A stretch of DNA of 64,000 nt, taken from NCBI GenBank assembly GCA_026874595.1, contig CM049306.1, forward strand, positions 41,226,019 through 41,290,018, in the 5' to 3' direction. Positions within the stretch are counted from its first letter, which is position 1, and every line of letters starts with the position of its first letter. Position numbers and translations under genes: made by a program. The notes beneath the pieces were generated by a model. It had not been told where the DNA came from, ran no database searches, and saw only the letters and a list, made by a program, of their open reading frames with translations. Of the stretch, positions 23,762-36,039 are shown one piece after another. This DNA is from Sipunculus nudus (taxonomy: Eukaryota > Annelida > Sipuncula > Golfingiida > Sipunculidae).

Positions 23762-23832
23762 TCCTGGGCCGATCCGGGAGTCGAACCAAGGTCGGCGGAG
23801 TACAAGTCCGGCGTACCAACCGCTTCGCTAGA
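23762..23832 (-). pseudogene. tRNA-like sequence, degenerate (SINE head or tRNA pseudogene)
   Basis: Minus strand reads tagcgaagcggttggtacgc (A box fits TRGCNNAGYNGG), then ccggacttgtactccgc (anticodon arm, loop cttgtac, apparent anticodon TGT) and ggttcgactcc (exact B box, 23777-23787). The T stem is mismatched and no acceptor stem pairs, so it is not a working tRNA. What follows is part of the nearby foldback sequence. Confidence 0.6.
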
Positions 23833-23970
23833 AAAGCCTGCTTCACTAGCGAGACAGTTCGGTCCGCTTTTATGTCACTCCGTAACACACCCCCTCTTAA
23901 GAGCGTTCTGCTATCAGAACAAGACTAATTATCCCGGACGAGCCCCCATTTTGTTACGAAAACAAATAAA

Positions 23971-24364
23971 GCTGTGTTTCCATTCATCCGTGAATCTCGT
24001 ACGTCTCGTACGCAAAAAATCGGATCCCTCTTTTTAAGATGAACTGTTTCCACGTGTACGTTTTAACGTGCTCCGCAAACGTATCCGTAAAAACGGACAG
24101 CATTGAAACGGATTTGTGAGCGATTCATCCGTTTTGTGGATGGCAAAAATGCCTACATTTCCCAACAGTGCCCCGGCGCCAGGTGTGATGAGACATATTG
24201 ACCTTCTACCTGCCTGTCGTCCTTCAAGTTTCAAAAGAGGCACGCGAAGGGTATCCGCAAGAAAAACGTACGTACTTATGGAAACAGTTTTGACGAACTG
24301 CGCACTATGGAACGTACGTACGTCTTTTGCGGATACGATTTTTACGGATACATGGAAACACAGC
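23971..24364 (+). mobile_element. 394-bp inverted-repeat MITE inside the nested insertion
   Basis: gctgtgtttccattcatccg at the left and ggatacatggaaacacagc at the right are near-inverse. Internal sequence repeats cgtacgtc and aaaacggata blocks. No clear target duplication; the interrupted host sequence (acaaataaatgagg, compare 23650) resumes after it. Confidence 0.7.
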
Positions 24365-24439
24365 AGAAATGAGGGAAAAATCCTGGACCGACCTGGGTTC
24401 GACTCCTGGATCTGCCCAGGTTTGTACTCGTAACAGAAT

Positions 24440-24760
24440 GAACTTGTTTATCAACAACATGTTTGTAAACACAGCATTGTTCACAAATGGGAAAAACAGG
24501 TAACCTAAGGTGGTAGGTTGCATATATGCGAAGGTGGAAAGGTCACTTGTTGCAAAACGCCATTTGCAAAGCTTTGGCTTATCTGACTTGCTGCCAGATG
24601 CCCTTGTAGAATTTGTTTTGATTATTTTGGCAGGCCCCCACATATTATGAACATGCTGATATAAGCAAAACAAGCAGCCTGTGTGTGGTGATATCCACGT
24701 TATCTAGCCTATTTTTGTTAAAGCTACAAGGGATTACCTTTAGTTTATAAAGGTCAAAGA
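24440..24760 (+). repeat. Dispersed repeat, copy 1 (partner at 33725-34040)
   Basis: Shares tcatcaacatgtttgtaaac-type sequence, ggtaggttgcatatatgcg, ggtcacttgttgcaaaacgc and aaaacaagcagcc with 33725-34040, same orientation. Confidence 0.85.
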
Positions 24761-24764
24761 TCTA

Positions 24765-24870
24765 AGATCTGGCCAGCCTGAACTGCGATCGCAATTTGGG
24801 CTGGCCTGAACTGCGATCGCAATTTGGGCTGGACAGATCTAAGATCTGTCCAGATCGCAATCTGGGCCTT
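24765..24870. repeat. GATCGCAAT-type motif array, part 2
   Basis: gaactgcgatcgcaatttgg twice in tandem, then gctggacagatctaagatct. Same motifs as 22450-22700; both stretches abut a ccttgacatata or tatgtcaagg edge. Confidence 0.8.
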
Positions 24871-25029
24871 GACATATACATTAGAACCTCGTCATACGAC
24901 CACCTCAGTAAAATATATCCCCTTCCCCTTGTTTTGACGTCCCTGTTCCTTTATACCCATAATGGTTATTTACGGATAGGACAGACAGACGAATAAATGA
25001 CGAGAGACGGGGACACAGACCAGTCCCTA

Positions 25030-25242
25030 CAGAAGCGGATCAGGGGGGGGGGGGGGCGTCCAGGGGGTCCGGACCCCCTCCCCTACTTTTCAGCCGCCGC
25101 AAACTTCTTTAAGGGTGTCAGGCCAATTTTGCGGCCTCCAATCCCCCAACCCCCCACCTTTCCGGACCTGGGGACCTTTTTTCACTTTGTCATTAGTACT
25201 CCTGGTTGGACCCCATTGTTCGAAATCCTGGAATCGCCCCTG
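25030..25242 (+). mobile_element. CAGGGGCGGATCC MITE, copy 2
   Basis: cagaagcggatcagg at the left, cctggaatcgcccctg at the right, with ggggtccggaccccct inside. 213 bp. Confidence 0.75.
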
Positions 25243-25507
25243 CCGTATATCTATATATGATACATATGATATGATACATATATGATACATATATGAATGA
25301 CATATAAACTAGCTAACATAAATGCCATTATTTTATCCATCAGGGAGCCAGTATAGAACGCGGGCTTTAGAGCGAATGTATATGATCACTCACGCACTGT
25401 CTCGACAAGGTAATGAGTGTACATACGGACGGACGTTATGATGTTAAGGATTTATGTAATTGAGGAGAGTGTAAGTGGCAGATAAAAATAAGTGGCAAAT
25501 TTAGATG

Positions 25508-25708
25508 CAGAAGCGGATCCGGGGGGGGGGGGGTCCAGGAGGTCCGGACCCCCCCCCTTTTTTTCATCAGAAACAACGTTTTTTCGGGCTTCAGACAAAA
25601 CCTTGCGGCTTGGACCCCCCTTTTCCAGAGCTGGGGACCTTTTTTAGGGTTTTCATAAGTCCTCCTGGGTTAGACCCCCCCTTTTCCTAAATCCTGGATC
25701 CGCCCCTG
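25508..25708 (+). mobile_element. CAGGGGCGGATCC MITE, copy 3, with 5-bp target duplication
   Basis: cagaagcggatccgg (25508) to cctggatccgcccctg (25708). AGATG precedes (25503-25507) and follows (25709-25713), giving a clean 5-bp target-site duplication. 201 bp, no coding capacity. Confidence 0.82.
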
Positions 25709-25915
25709 AGATGCAAGCAGCAGTATCCTATGGTTGTTAGACTGAAGCCCGCGTTCTATAGTAGTACCTAAATGAGTAACTGACGCTCAATTGATGTCTT
25801 TTCATGGTTTTAGCGAGTACCCGTGTATTTCCGCTATTTGCCCATATGGTGGGTGCATTTCCCCTGTTTTTTGTCGAACTCTGAATACAGCCCTACAGTC
25901 AATGGCCGATGTTAT

Positions 25916-26060
25916 CAGGGGCGGGTCCAGGATTTTGGAAAGGGGTGGTCAACCCAAGGTAGATAAATGGATTAACCGTAAGGTCATAAGGTGCGGGAGG
26001 TCAAGGCCGCAAAATGGGTTGAAACCCTTTTTAAAGAGGGAGCGACTGAAAACAAAGTGG
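25916..26060 (+). mobile_element. CAGGGGCGGATCC MITE, copy 4, truncated
   Basis: caggggcgggtccaggattt and an internal aaggccgcaaaatgggtt match the family's left half; no right end is seen. Confidence 0.65.
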
Positions 26061-28220
26061 GAGGGGGTCGAATATAGAATATGAACAAGTCCAACTTACC
26101 TTCTGCACACGTGAACAGCGCACCATGTAGTACTCTGATACTCAACAATGAGTTGTTTACAGAAATGCAAGAACATTCATGATTCTAAGATATCGTTGAA
26201 TACACCTGAAGATTCTTCATAAGTAGTTTTGTTTCGTCTAGGACTCAGTTAAGAAACAGTTAAAAGGACTAAGGTTCCTTAAACGTGACAGCTGACAGCG
26301 ACTGTGCACCACCGCATGGTAATCCTACCCATCAACACCGAGCTCACAGCAATGCTCTCACACGTGAATAGCAGGGCCCCGTGTGGGAGAGTCTTTTGTC
26401 AGGGATTGCGGCCCCTGTGACAGTTATGAATTGAACGGAACTTCGGGGGTCCGTCGGGTTATTCTTGTTGTTATTATAATGATACAGTATTGACCGATTC
26501 GTGCTTGACCCTCGAGTTCCTCCAAGCAACATGTGCCGTTTGGAAACATGTACTTATATATCTGATCAGGAAGGACCGTGAGTGTCAGAACATCTAACTG
26601 CAGTAATATTTAATAAAAAAAATGATAATATACATGTTGTTTTTTTAATCAATTAAAGATTACTTCTCCGCCCTGCGGTATTCTTGAGCAGGGGTAATCA
26701 CCGGTGCAGTAAGAAAGCTATAAGGCCCTAAAACACAAGCCCTGGTAATTATAGTGAAACGGTCCAAAGTAAGTTGCATCGATCCAGTGGCATAAGAAAT
26801 GTTTTCATATATACCCTCAGTCAACCAGGAAACTTTCCAGCCATCAACAAAAGACCTACTCCTCCACTGTTTCTCTACGATCTCTAGTTTTCAGTGATTT
26901 TCCTTCAGTGATGGCCACAGTCTAATGCAGGCTCATTCTAATTAATACAGATGTACCTTATAGGTATACTAGAAAGCAGATGGGGACAAAGTGCTTTATT
27001 AATTTCTCATACCTATAGTACTACATCGCCGCAAGGATCCTTATCCAACGTTGGTGTGGGTTACAAATGTACATCACAATGTAATAAGTCCATGTTTCGC
27101 TCACAGGTAAGCTTTGCCCGCAAGAACAAAGGCGGATACCGCGGTGCAAGACGCTGGACCATGTCACATAATGGTAAAGAACCCTTTGGAAACATTTTAC
27201 ATTGTTGCAGATTGCCTCCAAAATGTGATGGATTTTTCGTTAAAAAAATTGTGGGTAAATTCGCTGACAGACTAATCAATCTTCGAACTAACCAATAAAA
27301 TAACCAAGCATAACTTTGAAGATTTCAGTTCTGGGTAGAAAGCATGAGACGTGTTATAGTTCAGATTTATGACCAAATATCAATAAGTCATATCAGATGA
27401 ATCAACGATGGAATAAAACTGGCGTTTAATAAATTTTCTTTATCTGGTTTATACATACAAACAAGGAAAATTAGAAATAAAATAGGTCATTGTTTTGTTA
27501 AATAACTATGTTGTTTGCTGAGAACCAGTTGTTCAGAGTTACTGCGCAAAAGCGGTTTTTTACTGTGGGTGACATATCAGTTACTTTCAGACCTACCACT
27601 CCTGAGATATGAGTGATTTCCGGAGAAAACAGACGCACAGATCGAGAAACGAAAAGACCCTATATTGATACAAGTTTCAGAATTATCTATTCAGACATTC
27701 TCGACAGCACGACGTGGGCGGTGACTGGACACTTATGTGTAGCGCGACTGGTCTCCAACAACCGACACAGCTTTCAAAGGTTTATATATAGGGGATAGCG
27801 ATTAGTTTTGTCCATAAGTTACTTACTGAGAAATCGCAGCTTCAGCTAAGCCAACTATCCCCCCCCCCCCCCCCACCACCACATATACCTTGATGTGGCC
27901 CTGCTTGCATGGGTACTTTCCCACATGGTAAAACAAAATAAATTTTTTTTCTATCGGTTCAACATCATAGGTGATCGAGGATGCCATTCCAGGCTTGGAC
28001 TCTAACCAAGATCCGAGTCAATTTTCTCAGCGACTCGGACTAGGATTCTACTTTATTAGACTCGAGAAGTCAGGCCGAGTTTCGAGACAAGTACAAGGAA
28101 AGCTCTGTCACATACTACATGAATCATTTCACAGAATGAACAACATCTACAAAACAGACTACAAGTACTAAGCTTTAGCTCTGTATTGAGAGCTAAATGT
28201 TATTAAACATTCAAATAAAT
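26061..28220. other. No gene recognised
   Basis: Mostly unique sequence. An open frame of 115 codons (26951-27298, plus) matches nothing I know. C16 homopolymer at 27859-27874. Confidence 0.45.
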
Positions 28221-28224
28221 TCAC

Positions 28225-28757
28225 TTTACAGGGTCAAGGTCATCAAATTTCAAACATGTCCGAGAATATCTTTGAAACAATTCGTGTATCAAAATGGAAG
28301 ATAAAATATGCTGTACTTCAAAAGTTATGAGGTTCACACAAATTCTTCCTTTGCCAGATTCGACCTTTAAAACCAAGGTGAAGGTCACCAGGTTCAAACA
28401 AATTCAAGGTCTTAATGAAGACATTTTTAAAACATCTGCAGTAATTGAGGATCAGGGTCCAGGTCACGAGTTGTCGGAAGTCGGAGAGCTTGATTGAACC
28501 CTTTTGGGTATCAAATTTGAAGGCCAATTTGTATTTGTGCTATGGTGTTTTACCAAAATCACGCATTTTGGCCGATTCAAGGTCACTATTTTAAATATTT
28601 TTGTGGAGGTTACCGCCTCTATTTTTAATGCTAACTTAACTACATATATGTACATCTGCAGAAATCCATTCCGGTTCGGACTACATGACATGGCAGTATC
28701 ACACGCTTCCTCTAATTTTATATCCTGGCGTAATCAGGACTTTGTCCGGGGATACAA
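28225..28757 (+). mobile_element. Diverged relative of the GTATCCCC element family
   Basis: Contains aaggtcaccaggttcaaaca and gtcaaggtcat blocks like the family's modules and ends aggactttgtccggggatac (28738-28757), like their 3' end. The CGG tract is absent. Confidence 0.5.
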
Positions 28758-28899
28758 ACAGAAAAATGTGTATGTCTATTTGTGCGGTGCGGTGTTCGGT
28801 CCGGCGTGGGGCGGCGGACATTGTAGCAGTATAAACGTATACTGCAACCTGGTTGCTGCCATTTTGAAGAGGTGAAAATCCTAAAGGCCGAACGAACAA

Positions 28900-30590
28900 A
28901 CATGTTTAAGTACTATCCCCGGCCCCTTGTACCAATGCGTATACCCGCACGACATCATGCAGCAGCACCACCGAATTGGATTCACAGGAGATAAGGGATA
29001 GGATGCTTTGAAACACAAGCCCCACAATGCACCGGGGCTTCTAAATACACAAGCGAGGTCGATAAAAAATGTAGTGAAGAGGGTAATGTAGTCCGTTCAA
29101 TTATATGAACAGTGTTACATGAGTGTGTTTCAAGTTGTGGTAAGTACCTCACAATATAAGTGATAATTTTGTAACCATGCACGTGAAATGTAAAAAGGTG
29201 TTTCCTAGAAATATACCAAATTATAATTTTGAAGTTTGACAGTTGAGACAAGCAGTCCCGACGATCCCAACAATTCCAAACACGAAGAGATTCGCTATGA
29301 GTAGCACGACCTCTAGCGGGAGGGTGTCGTACCGCATCCATACCAGTGAACACATGGCCTCACAATAGGGTCTAAAACACTACTGGTCTGGTTGGCAGTG
29401 TGGTCTGGTTGGCAGTACTGTCAACCAGACCACTACATGTGATGGAGACAGTCACCCTATATGCATCAGTGCACAGCCACACCACACCATCTAATTAGAT
29501 GAATAGCTGTATTAACAGATAACCCACAAGGCCATTATCTAATTGTATGTGCATTAGAGTAATTACTGGGGTGATGAGGTGTACTATATACCATAGACAA
29601 TTTATTTTCGGTATCCACATTACAGTAACTTTTGAAGAGTTTATTATTTATATTATTGTAACCTGTTCTTATAAACATTAAATTCACAATATGTATAGCC
29701 AAACCATGCTTGTTAGAAAAGTTTTACATATTTTAAGTTATTTGTTATTAGTAAGATAGCCTTGTGCGACTGCGTGTGGTTGATTACCTTTGAACTTGTC
29801 AGGGTATAACAGTAACCTTTAATAAGTTTACTTTTGATGTAACAGTAACCTTTGGTGAGAATACTGTCTGATAGAGAGTCAGTTGTCAAACTCAGTGATC
29901 ACAATACATGAAACGTTTAAATTTAGTTACAATATACTTTAAAGATAGGATGATATATATTATAAATCATAAATATTATTTCATATAAATCATAAAAACT
30001 ATATAAAATGTCCAACACGTACAATAATCGGTACAAACCACATTATACTTATTATCAGTTAGCTACTATTATCCAGATATTTTTAGTTATTCTCTCCAAA
30101 AGATGACAAATAGTTCCAGCAATAATGTGATAAATCGCTTTAAATATAATGCATCTACAAATTAATGAAGCTGAAAGCTTCACAAGTGTGACATCATTCT
30201 TTGCACAATAGTTCCAATTAACAAATGGTACTAGATCCAACAAATGCCAATAATTTAATAACATTTATTTAACATATTAGAAAATAACACACATATACAT
30301 GAGGTAAACAGTTACTTATTTTTGGCACCACTCACCGGAGTGATATCAGACTTTTTTCAACTATTTAACCGTATAATCACCTATATAAGCCCCCCTGATT
30401 CCAGGTTAGTTCATTATAGCCAGTTTACCCTTACTGGATACTTAGATATTTTTCAGTTTCAGTATATTGCAATCATTGGATACTCCATTTCCATAATTCT
30501 TATTAACAACACTAATGATATATCTTACAACAGTAATATTATATATTGCAACAGTTGCTTGTATCAATATTTTTCATGTTAAGTGAGTAA
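28900..30590. other. No gene recognised
   Basis: AT-rich, no convincing frame or repeat apart from the palindrome at 29400 and short direct duplications such as aacagtaacctttggtg/aataag (29805-29860). Confidence 0.45.
29400..29433. repeat. 34-bp near-perfect palindrome
   Basis: gtggtctggttggcagt and actgtcaaccagaccac are inverse apart from one base pair. The left half is also duplicated directly upstream (tggtctggttggcagt). Confidence 0.88.
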
Positions 30591-30940
30591 ATATTTTCCT
30601 GATTTTTTTACAAAGTCCATTATGTTCGGGCCCATAACTTAGAGAAATTATACTTAACGGACTTAATTTCTGGCATGTATATACGTAATATATAGAAGAT
30701 TACTTCCAGTGAATATTAGGAAAAACAGATAAGTGGTTTGATATTAGGCAGTCCTGAAGTGTGATAATAGGTTTTTAATGGAAATGTGAGGTTTTTCCTG
30801 AATATCTCGAAGGAACGAAGTCATATTGACCCAATTTTCGGTATGGTAGGAGATTTTGGGGACATCTAACAGTATGCTGAATTTGGGATTCATAGGTCAA
30901 ACGGTTTCAAAACGTGCCAGTCTAACGGACGGTTATAAGT
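30590..30940 (+). repeat. Dispersed repeat, copy 2 (partner at 740-1090)
   Basis: Direct-orientation partner of 740-1090. It stops in taacggacgg, where the first copy continues into the gacggacgg run. Confidence 0.75.
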
Positions 30941-31281
30941 TAATCAGCGTATTGGAGAATATCCTAGCATGGCTGATCAATTTTGACCGACTGCAACCCA
31001 AGGCTATAGTGTGATTGACAGCGAAGTCGTGCAAGCCCGCAAGGTACAGAATATAATGGCAGTTGCGCCTACCATTGAAATGAGATTTGTACTGTGGTAT
31101 ACTCAAACCTCAATCATAGCCTTATGTAAAGACTCCCGCTGTGAACAGTGATTCCGTTGCAGACAGAAACGTTATGACCAGTATATGGACTCAAATAGCC
31201 ATATATCAGGGACGGGTTAAGAGTGAGCATAGGTGGCGCGCCCCTCTTTTTCAACCAAAACATCTGGAAACTATATTATCA

Positions 31282-33132
31282 CTCGATATTTCTTAGCACC
31301 GCAGGTGCCATAGTATTCTCAGACAATTAACCCCCCCCCCCCCCTCCTCCCAGCCTCAAAGAATAGGATCCCATCTTGAATTCAGATGCAGAGACTGACA
31401 CTTGGCAAGCCACCATGGTTTCTAATAAGTATGGGCATATTAAAGGTAAAGGTTACTCTCATAGGAGAGGTCATGATCCAAATTGAAATATATCTCATTC
31501 AGTAACCCATATCTATATACATGATATGAAAGAAATCTGTCCATTAGTTTTCAACTTATCAAGCTCACAGTGCTGTGAAGTGGCAATGGTGGGGTATTAC
31601 AAGGTGCGAAAGCAAGAAAACGACACATGGTGGCGCAACCTGTATTCTGCAGATGAGAAAAAAAAATGCAAGATTTAAAAAAAATTAAATTTAAAATTAA
31701 AATTTTTGTTTAACTTAAAAAAATATATATGCATGATATGAAAGAGATATGTCCTTTAGTTTTCAATTTATCATGCTAACAGTGCTGTCAAGTAGCAATG
31801 GTGGGTTATTAACAGATGCAAAAGCAAGAAAACGACACAAGGTGGCGCCACCTGTATTCTGCAGAAGAGAAAAAAAATCCAAGTTTAAAAAAAAATTAAA
31901 TTTAAAATTAAAATTTTTGTTTAACTTAAAAAAATATATATGCATGATATGAAAGAGATATGTCCTTTAGTTTTCAATTTATCACGCTAACAGTGCTGTC
32001 AAGTGAAAATGGTGGGGTATTAACAGTTGCAAAAGCAATAAAAAAAGACACAAGGTGGCGCCACCTGTATCCTGCAGAAGAGAAAAAAAATCCAGGATGT
32101 AAAAAAAAAAAATTAAATTAAAATTAAAAAAAAAAATTAACTTAAAAAAAAATATATATATATATATATATGCATGTTATGAAAGAAATCTGACCTTTAG
32201 TTTTTCAATTTATCATGCTAACAGTGCTGTCAAGTGGCAATGGTTGGGTATTAACAGGCGATAAAGCAAGAAAACGACACAAGGTGATGCCACCTGTATT
32301 AGCATATTCGCTGCTGTGACCTCCAAAAAATGCATCAAGGTCATCCATGTTCGAACTTGAGTTAGCCGTTGATAAGATGCATCAAACCTGTGGGTTTGGT
32401 GGCTGTACTTCAAATTCTTACATAGTTATTGCGTTAACATCATTTAAATAAGAAAACGACACAAGGTGGCGCCACCTGTCTTCTGCAAAAGAGAAAGCTA
32501 TCCGAGATCTTTGGTCAACTTGATTTTTGGATCATTCTATGTATCCCTTACTGAGATATTAAAGATTTTGTGTGAATTTCACCAAATATGGGAATATTCA
32601 AGGTCAAGGCCAATCTCATAGGAAAGGTCATGACCCCAATTTAAATAAACATCATCCCATAACCCATATCTATGTATATGCTAATATAAAAGAAATCTAA
32701 CCATTAGTTTTTGACTTATAATGCTCACAGTACTGTCAAGTAGCAATTCTGGGGGTATTAAAAGGCACGAAAACAAGTAAAGAATAATAGGTGGCGCCAT
32801 CAGTTTCTAGAACATGACAACCCTATCCATGTTCTTCGATCAACTTGATTTTGGGATCAAACCATGCAAGATTTCTTGAGATATTTAAGAATTTGTGTGA
32901 TTTAAAATTTCCCCAAATTTGGACCTATTTAAGGTCAAGGACACTCTCCCAGCAAAGGTCATGACCTCATTTTAAATAGGCGTCGTCCTCTCACCGATAT
33001 CTATACATATGCTAAGTTTGGTAAAGATCCATGAAATATTTTTTTAGTTATCGCGCCAACAAGATTTATATGCGGCGGCGGTGGAGGGACCATTATGAAA
33101 ACACAGTATCCCCCGACTTTTTCTGGGGATAC
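31282..33132 (+). mobile_element. Non-autonomous element, GTATCCCC family, copy 3
   Basis: Degenerate 5' end (gcaccgcaggtgc hairpin at 31296-31308, gtattctcagaca, C run) and good 3' end (short ggc tract near 33072, gtatcccccgac...ctggggatac to 33132). Its middle holds about four ~212-bp tandem units (31500-32310), each with a ggtggcgccacc or variant and an A-rich linker, instead of the tgacctttgacct modules of the other copies. aggtcatgacct at 32956. Confidence 0.78.
31500..32310 (+). repeat. ~212-bp tandem units, about four
   Basis: tatatgcatgatatgaaaga recurs at 31726 and 31938 and in diverged form at 32168. Each unit has atttatcatgctaacagtgc, a ggtggcgcc-type palindrome (exact at 31841 and 32054) and an A-rich linker with aaatttaaaattaaaatttt. 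Confidence 0.88.
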
Positions 33133-33660
33133 AATAATTACTGACGACGGTCACACGGGACTATTGTCATGCATCACCTCCATGGAAAAGCCACGGATAT
33201 GCACGTTTTAGGTCTTGAACTGCGGTTTGTTACTCTGAATAAGGTAATAATAAGGGAAAAGACCCTCCGTTTCTTTACATTTTTCATTTTTTTTCCTTTT
33301 TTCAGATTTAAAAAAAATCAGTTGTTCCTAGAGCACCAGCAAATAATTTGATTCTATCAATAAAATATGTGGTCTTATCTACTGGTTGTCCATTTTCAAA
33401 TTATCTTTAGGCAGTCTTCATTATATTCAAGCGCCATCTGTGGTATTTGGGATTAAACTAAACTGATCTCAAAGTTCAAAATAATGAACTGGTAGGGGAC
33501 GCTAGTTTAAAACAATATACGATTAATACCAATAAGCCGTATCGGAGTCGCGCCTGGTGTTGTTTCACTTCCCATAATTCAGCGCGCGAGAGTTAAAGCT
33601 GCCCATTCACCTACCTTTTGAAAAAGAATTTGTGATTTCTGGCTTCCTCTGTGTATATAT
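33133..33660. other. No gene recognised
   Basis: Apparently unique. A poor 60-codon frame with a polyphenylalanine run is not supported as coding. Confidence 0.45.
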
Positions 33661-34040
33661 AAATGATCTATGGGTAATTTTGATTGCGAAAAGTTCTTAT
33701 GAGGCCTAATGAGGCAGGATGTGTTAAGCTGTTCATCAACATGTTTGTAAACACAACAATATTGACATTAGGGAAAAACATAATCTAAGGAGGTAGGTTG
33801 CATATATGCGGAGGTAGAAAGGTCACTTGTTGCAAAACGCCATTAGCACAGCTCTGGCTTATCTGACATGCTGCCAGATTTCCTTGTTTAATTTGTTTTG
33901 ATAATTTTGGCGGACCCCCATATATTATAAATACGTTGATATAAACAAAACAAGCAGCCCCTGTGCGGTGATATCCTTGTTTTCTGGCTTATTTTAATGA
34001 AAGCTCCAGTGGATTACCTTTAGCTTATAAGGTCAGAAAG
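33660..34040 (+). repeat. Dispersed repeat, copy 2, uninterrupted form
   Basis: Matches 23375-23425 and then directly 24440-24760, so it serves as the empty-site version of the insertion there. Confidence 0.82.
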
Positions 34041-35784
34041 GTGATTGGGCCCCTTCAAGGAGCAAGAAACACATCCTAACGGTCACTACTGACACTAGCA
34101 GGGATGTGAAAATCAAAATGTGTATTCACACAAACCATAATGTTATTTACATTCATAAAGGCTTAGCATTCCAAATTTGAATAAGTAATATGTAGTCATA
34201 TATCTAGTTTTACGCCGGCAGTCAAGTTATGTTGGCAATTTGGAAATCGCCATCCTAAGAAGAAATGAAAAAAAAGTTGTACTGACAATGTTGTGGTAAC
34301 ATTAAGTTTGCGAAATACCAAGAAATGTAATAGACAGTATTTACATTGCATGGGTGGACGATCATAAAACCAACAGATATATAATGCTTCTCTCACTCAC
34401 CATTTGCGACCTCCCGTTAGATCAATTTATCTTCCTGTGTGCATGAGAGACTATTCTTGTTATGATAATATACACCATTTACTGATCTTTCACTCGTTTT
34501 TTTTTCGGCCGACCCAATTATCCAACATTATAATTGAATAATAAGATGAAAAGATTAGAAAGATACTATAGAAAACGAATTACGGGGCTCTGATTCTCCT
34601 TATATCGCCCATCCTTTGTCATGAGACAAGGCAGGAACCGGAACCTAATGATATCCCCCGGTACCGATGTTCCTCGGCAGTTTATCGTACATGGATATGT
34701 TAATTCGTTTTGCTGAGCACATAGTTATGGAAAAGGAGGAAAGTTGCGATATCTTCTGATATTCATTGAACAGGTACAACGAAAAGTTAACTTTTTAGGA
34801 TAAATAAGCAATTTTAGTTTGAAATTCCATATCAATTTTTTTTCAAGCTTTCATCAAATATTATTTGTTCGTTAAACCTCTGAGACATACCACCTTTTTT
34901 ATTTTTATACTTAACATTTACGTCTGTTATTGTTCTTTAATAGCAAATATAAAGAAACAGCGGTACCAGGGATCAAAGGTAATCGAGAATATAGGGCTGA
35001 CCCTTGTTACGGATCCACAACTGTGATATGTGTTGATGGAGAGGAGCAGAGCGGATCGGAATCACACGTCTTGGGACGAGACAAGGCTGACCCTAGCAGC
35101 CGACGGCGACGCAACAGGTTTCAGCGTCGCCGGCCCACCAAAGGGCTAACTGGGGTTATAGTACGATACGGTCTGTTACTCTTAGAAAGGAAATTGAATA
35201 AAAACTATTTCCTATGGTTTTAATAAACCAATGTTCACATAATGTTGTATGTCGAAAGGCCTGTTATAAAAAATCACCATTCTGGAAAGCATGAAGCACC
35301 TGTAACATCAACAACTGATATTATTTGTCCAGAGAGAATTGAAGCATTTACAGCCCAGGTAGACATCTTGCATTTGGTGGCAGTCCTGTATAAGGCGTTA
35401 GGCCTGTGTACTATTATGTTCATATTTTAACTTCCTTGGTGCAAAATAGGGCTGAGAACAGAACAGTAATGTAAGGTCAAAAATAAAATACACATAGATG
35501 TACTGAACATTAATCAATGGATATATGTTAAATCTCACAGTTGTGTATGGAGTGTTATAATCACAGTTAACTGCAGGTGCAATCTATGGACTCCACATTG
35601 CGTCAGTCACTGAAAAAAAAACAATTGAGGAGTTCATTCTTATGGGCTAGGCTGACCCAAGCAAGGCCAGTATTTTTTGTCAGACCTTATAAAGTTTAAA
35701 TATATTGTTATATATAGCTGTGTACGGATTTCGCGTCAAATCATGAACTGAAACTTGCGTTTATGGTGTTTAACGCTCTTGTTA

Positions 35785-35787
<3 letters not shown>
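34041..35787. other. No gene recognised
   Basis: Apparently unique sequence. A 97-codon plus-strand frame (34930-35223) has an RRRRNR-type basic stretch but no known domain and no upstream or downstream partner. Confidence 0.45.

Positions 35788-35788
<1 letters not shown>

Positions 35789-35857
<69 letters not shown>
35789..35857. repeat. (AT)n microsatellite
   Basis: About 69 bp of uninterrupted alternating AT. Confidence 0.97.
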
Positions 35858-35859
<2 letters not shown>

Positions 35860-36039
35860 ACGTGGTATGACTGGTCCACGTGCTTTGCCTGGGTAAACGT
35901 GAAGTGTGAGTAAATGAAGTAAAAAGAAGAACTTAAATTATCTTTAACGTATTAACCTAAACAAGCCACAAAGCATAATCTTTATCATCAACCTATTGAC
36001 CTAAACAAAAACATAATAATTATCGTAAAAGTACTTTAC

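Larger units (their letters stand above)
23425..24440. mobile_element. Nested insertion of hairpins, tRNA-like sequence and a MITE
   Basis: The flanking sequence (23375-23425 and 24440-24760) matches 33668-34040, where the two parts are contiguous; the extra 1 kb here is therefore an insertion. It starts near ttacggggtgacat and ends near ctcgtaacagaa, weakly inverted (ttacg...cgtaa). Confidence 0.6.

Noticed and set aside
26951-27298. 115-codon plus-strand frame with several cysteines
   Set aside because: The cysteines do not form a known spacing and the frame has no exon partners or family match.
34930-35223. 97-codon plus-strand frame with RRRRNR
   Set aside because: The basic run alone is not evidence of coding; no known domain and no neighbours.
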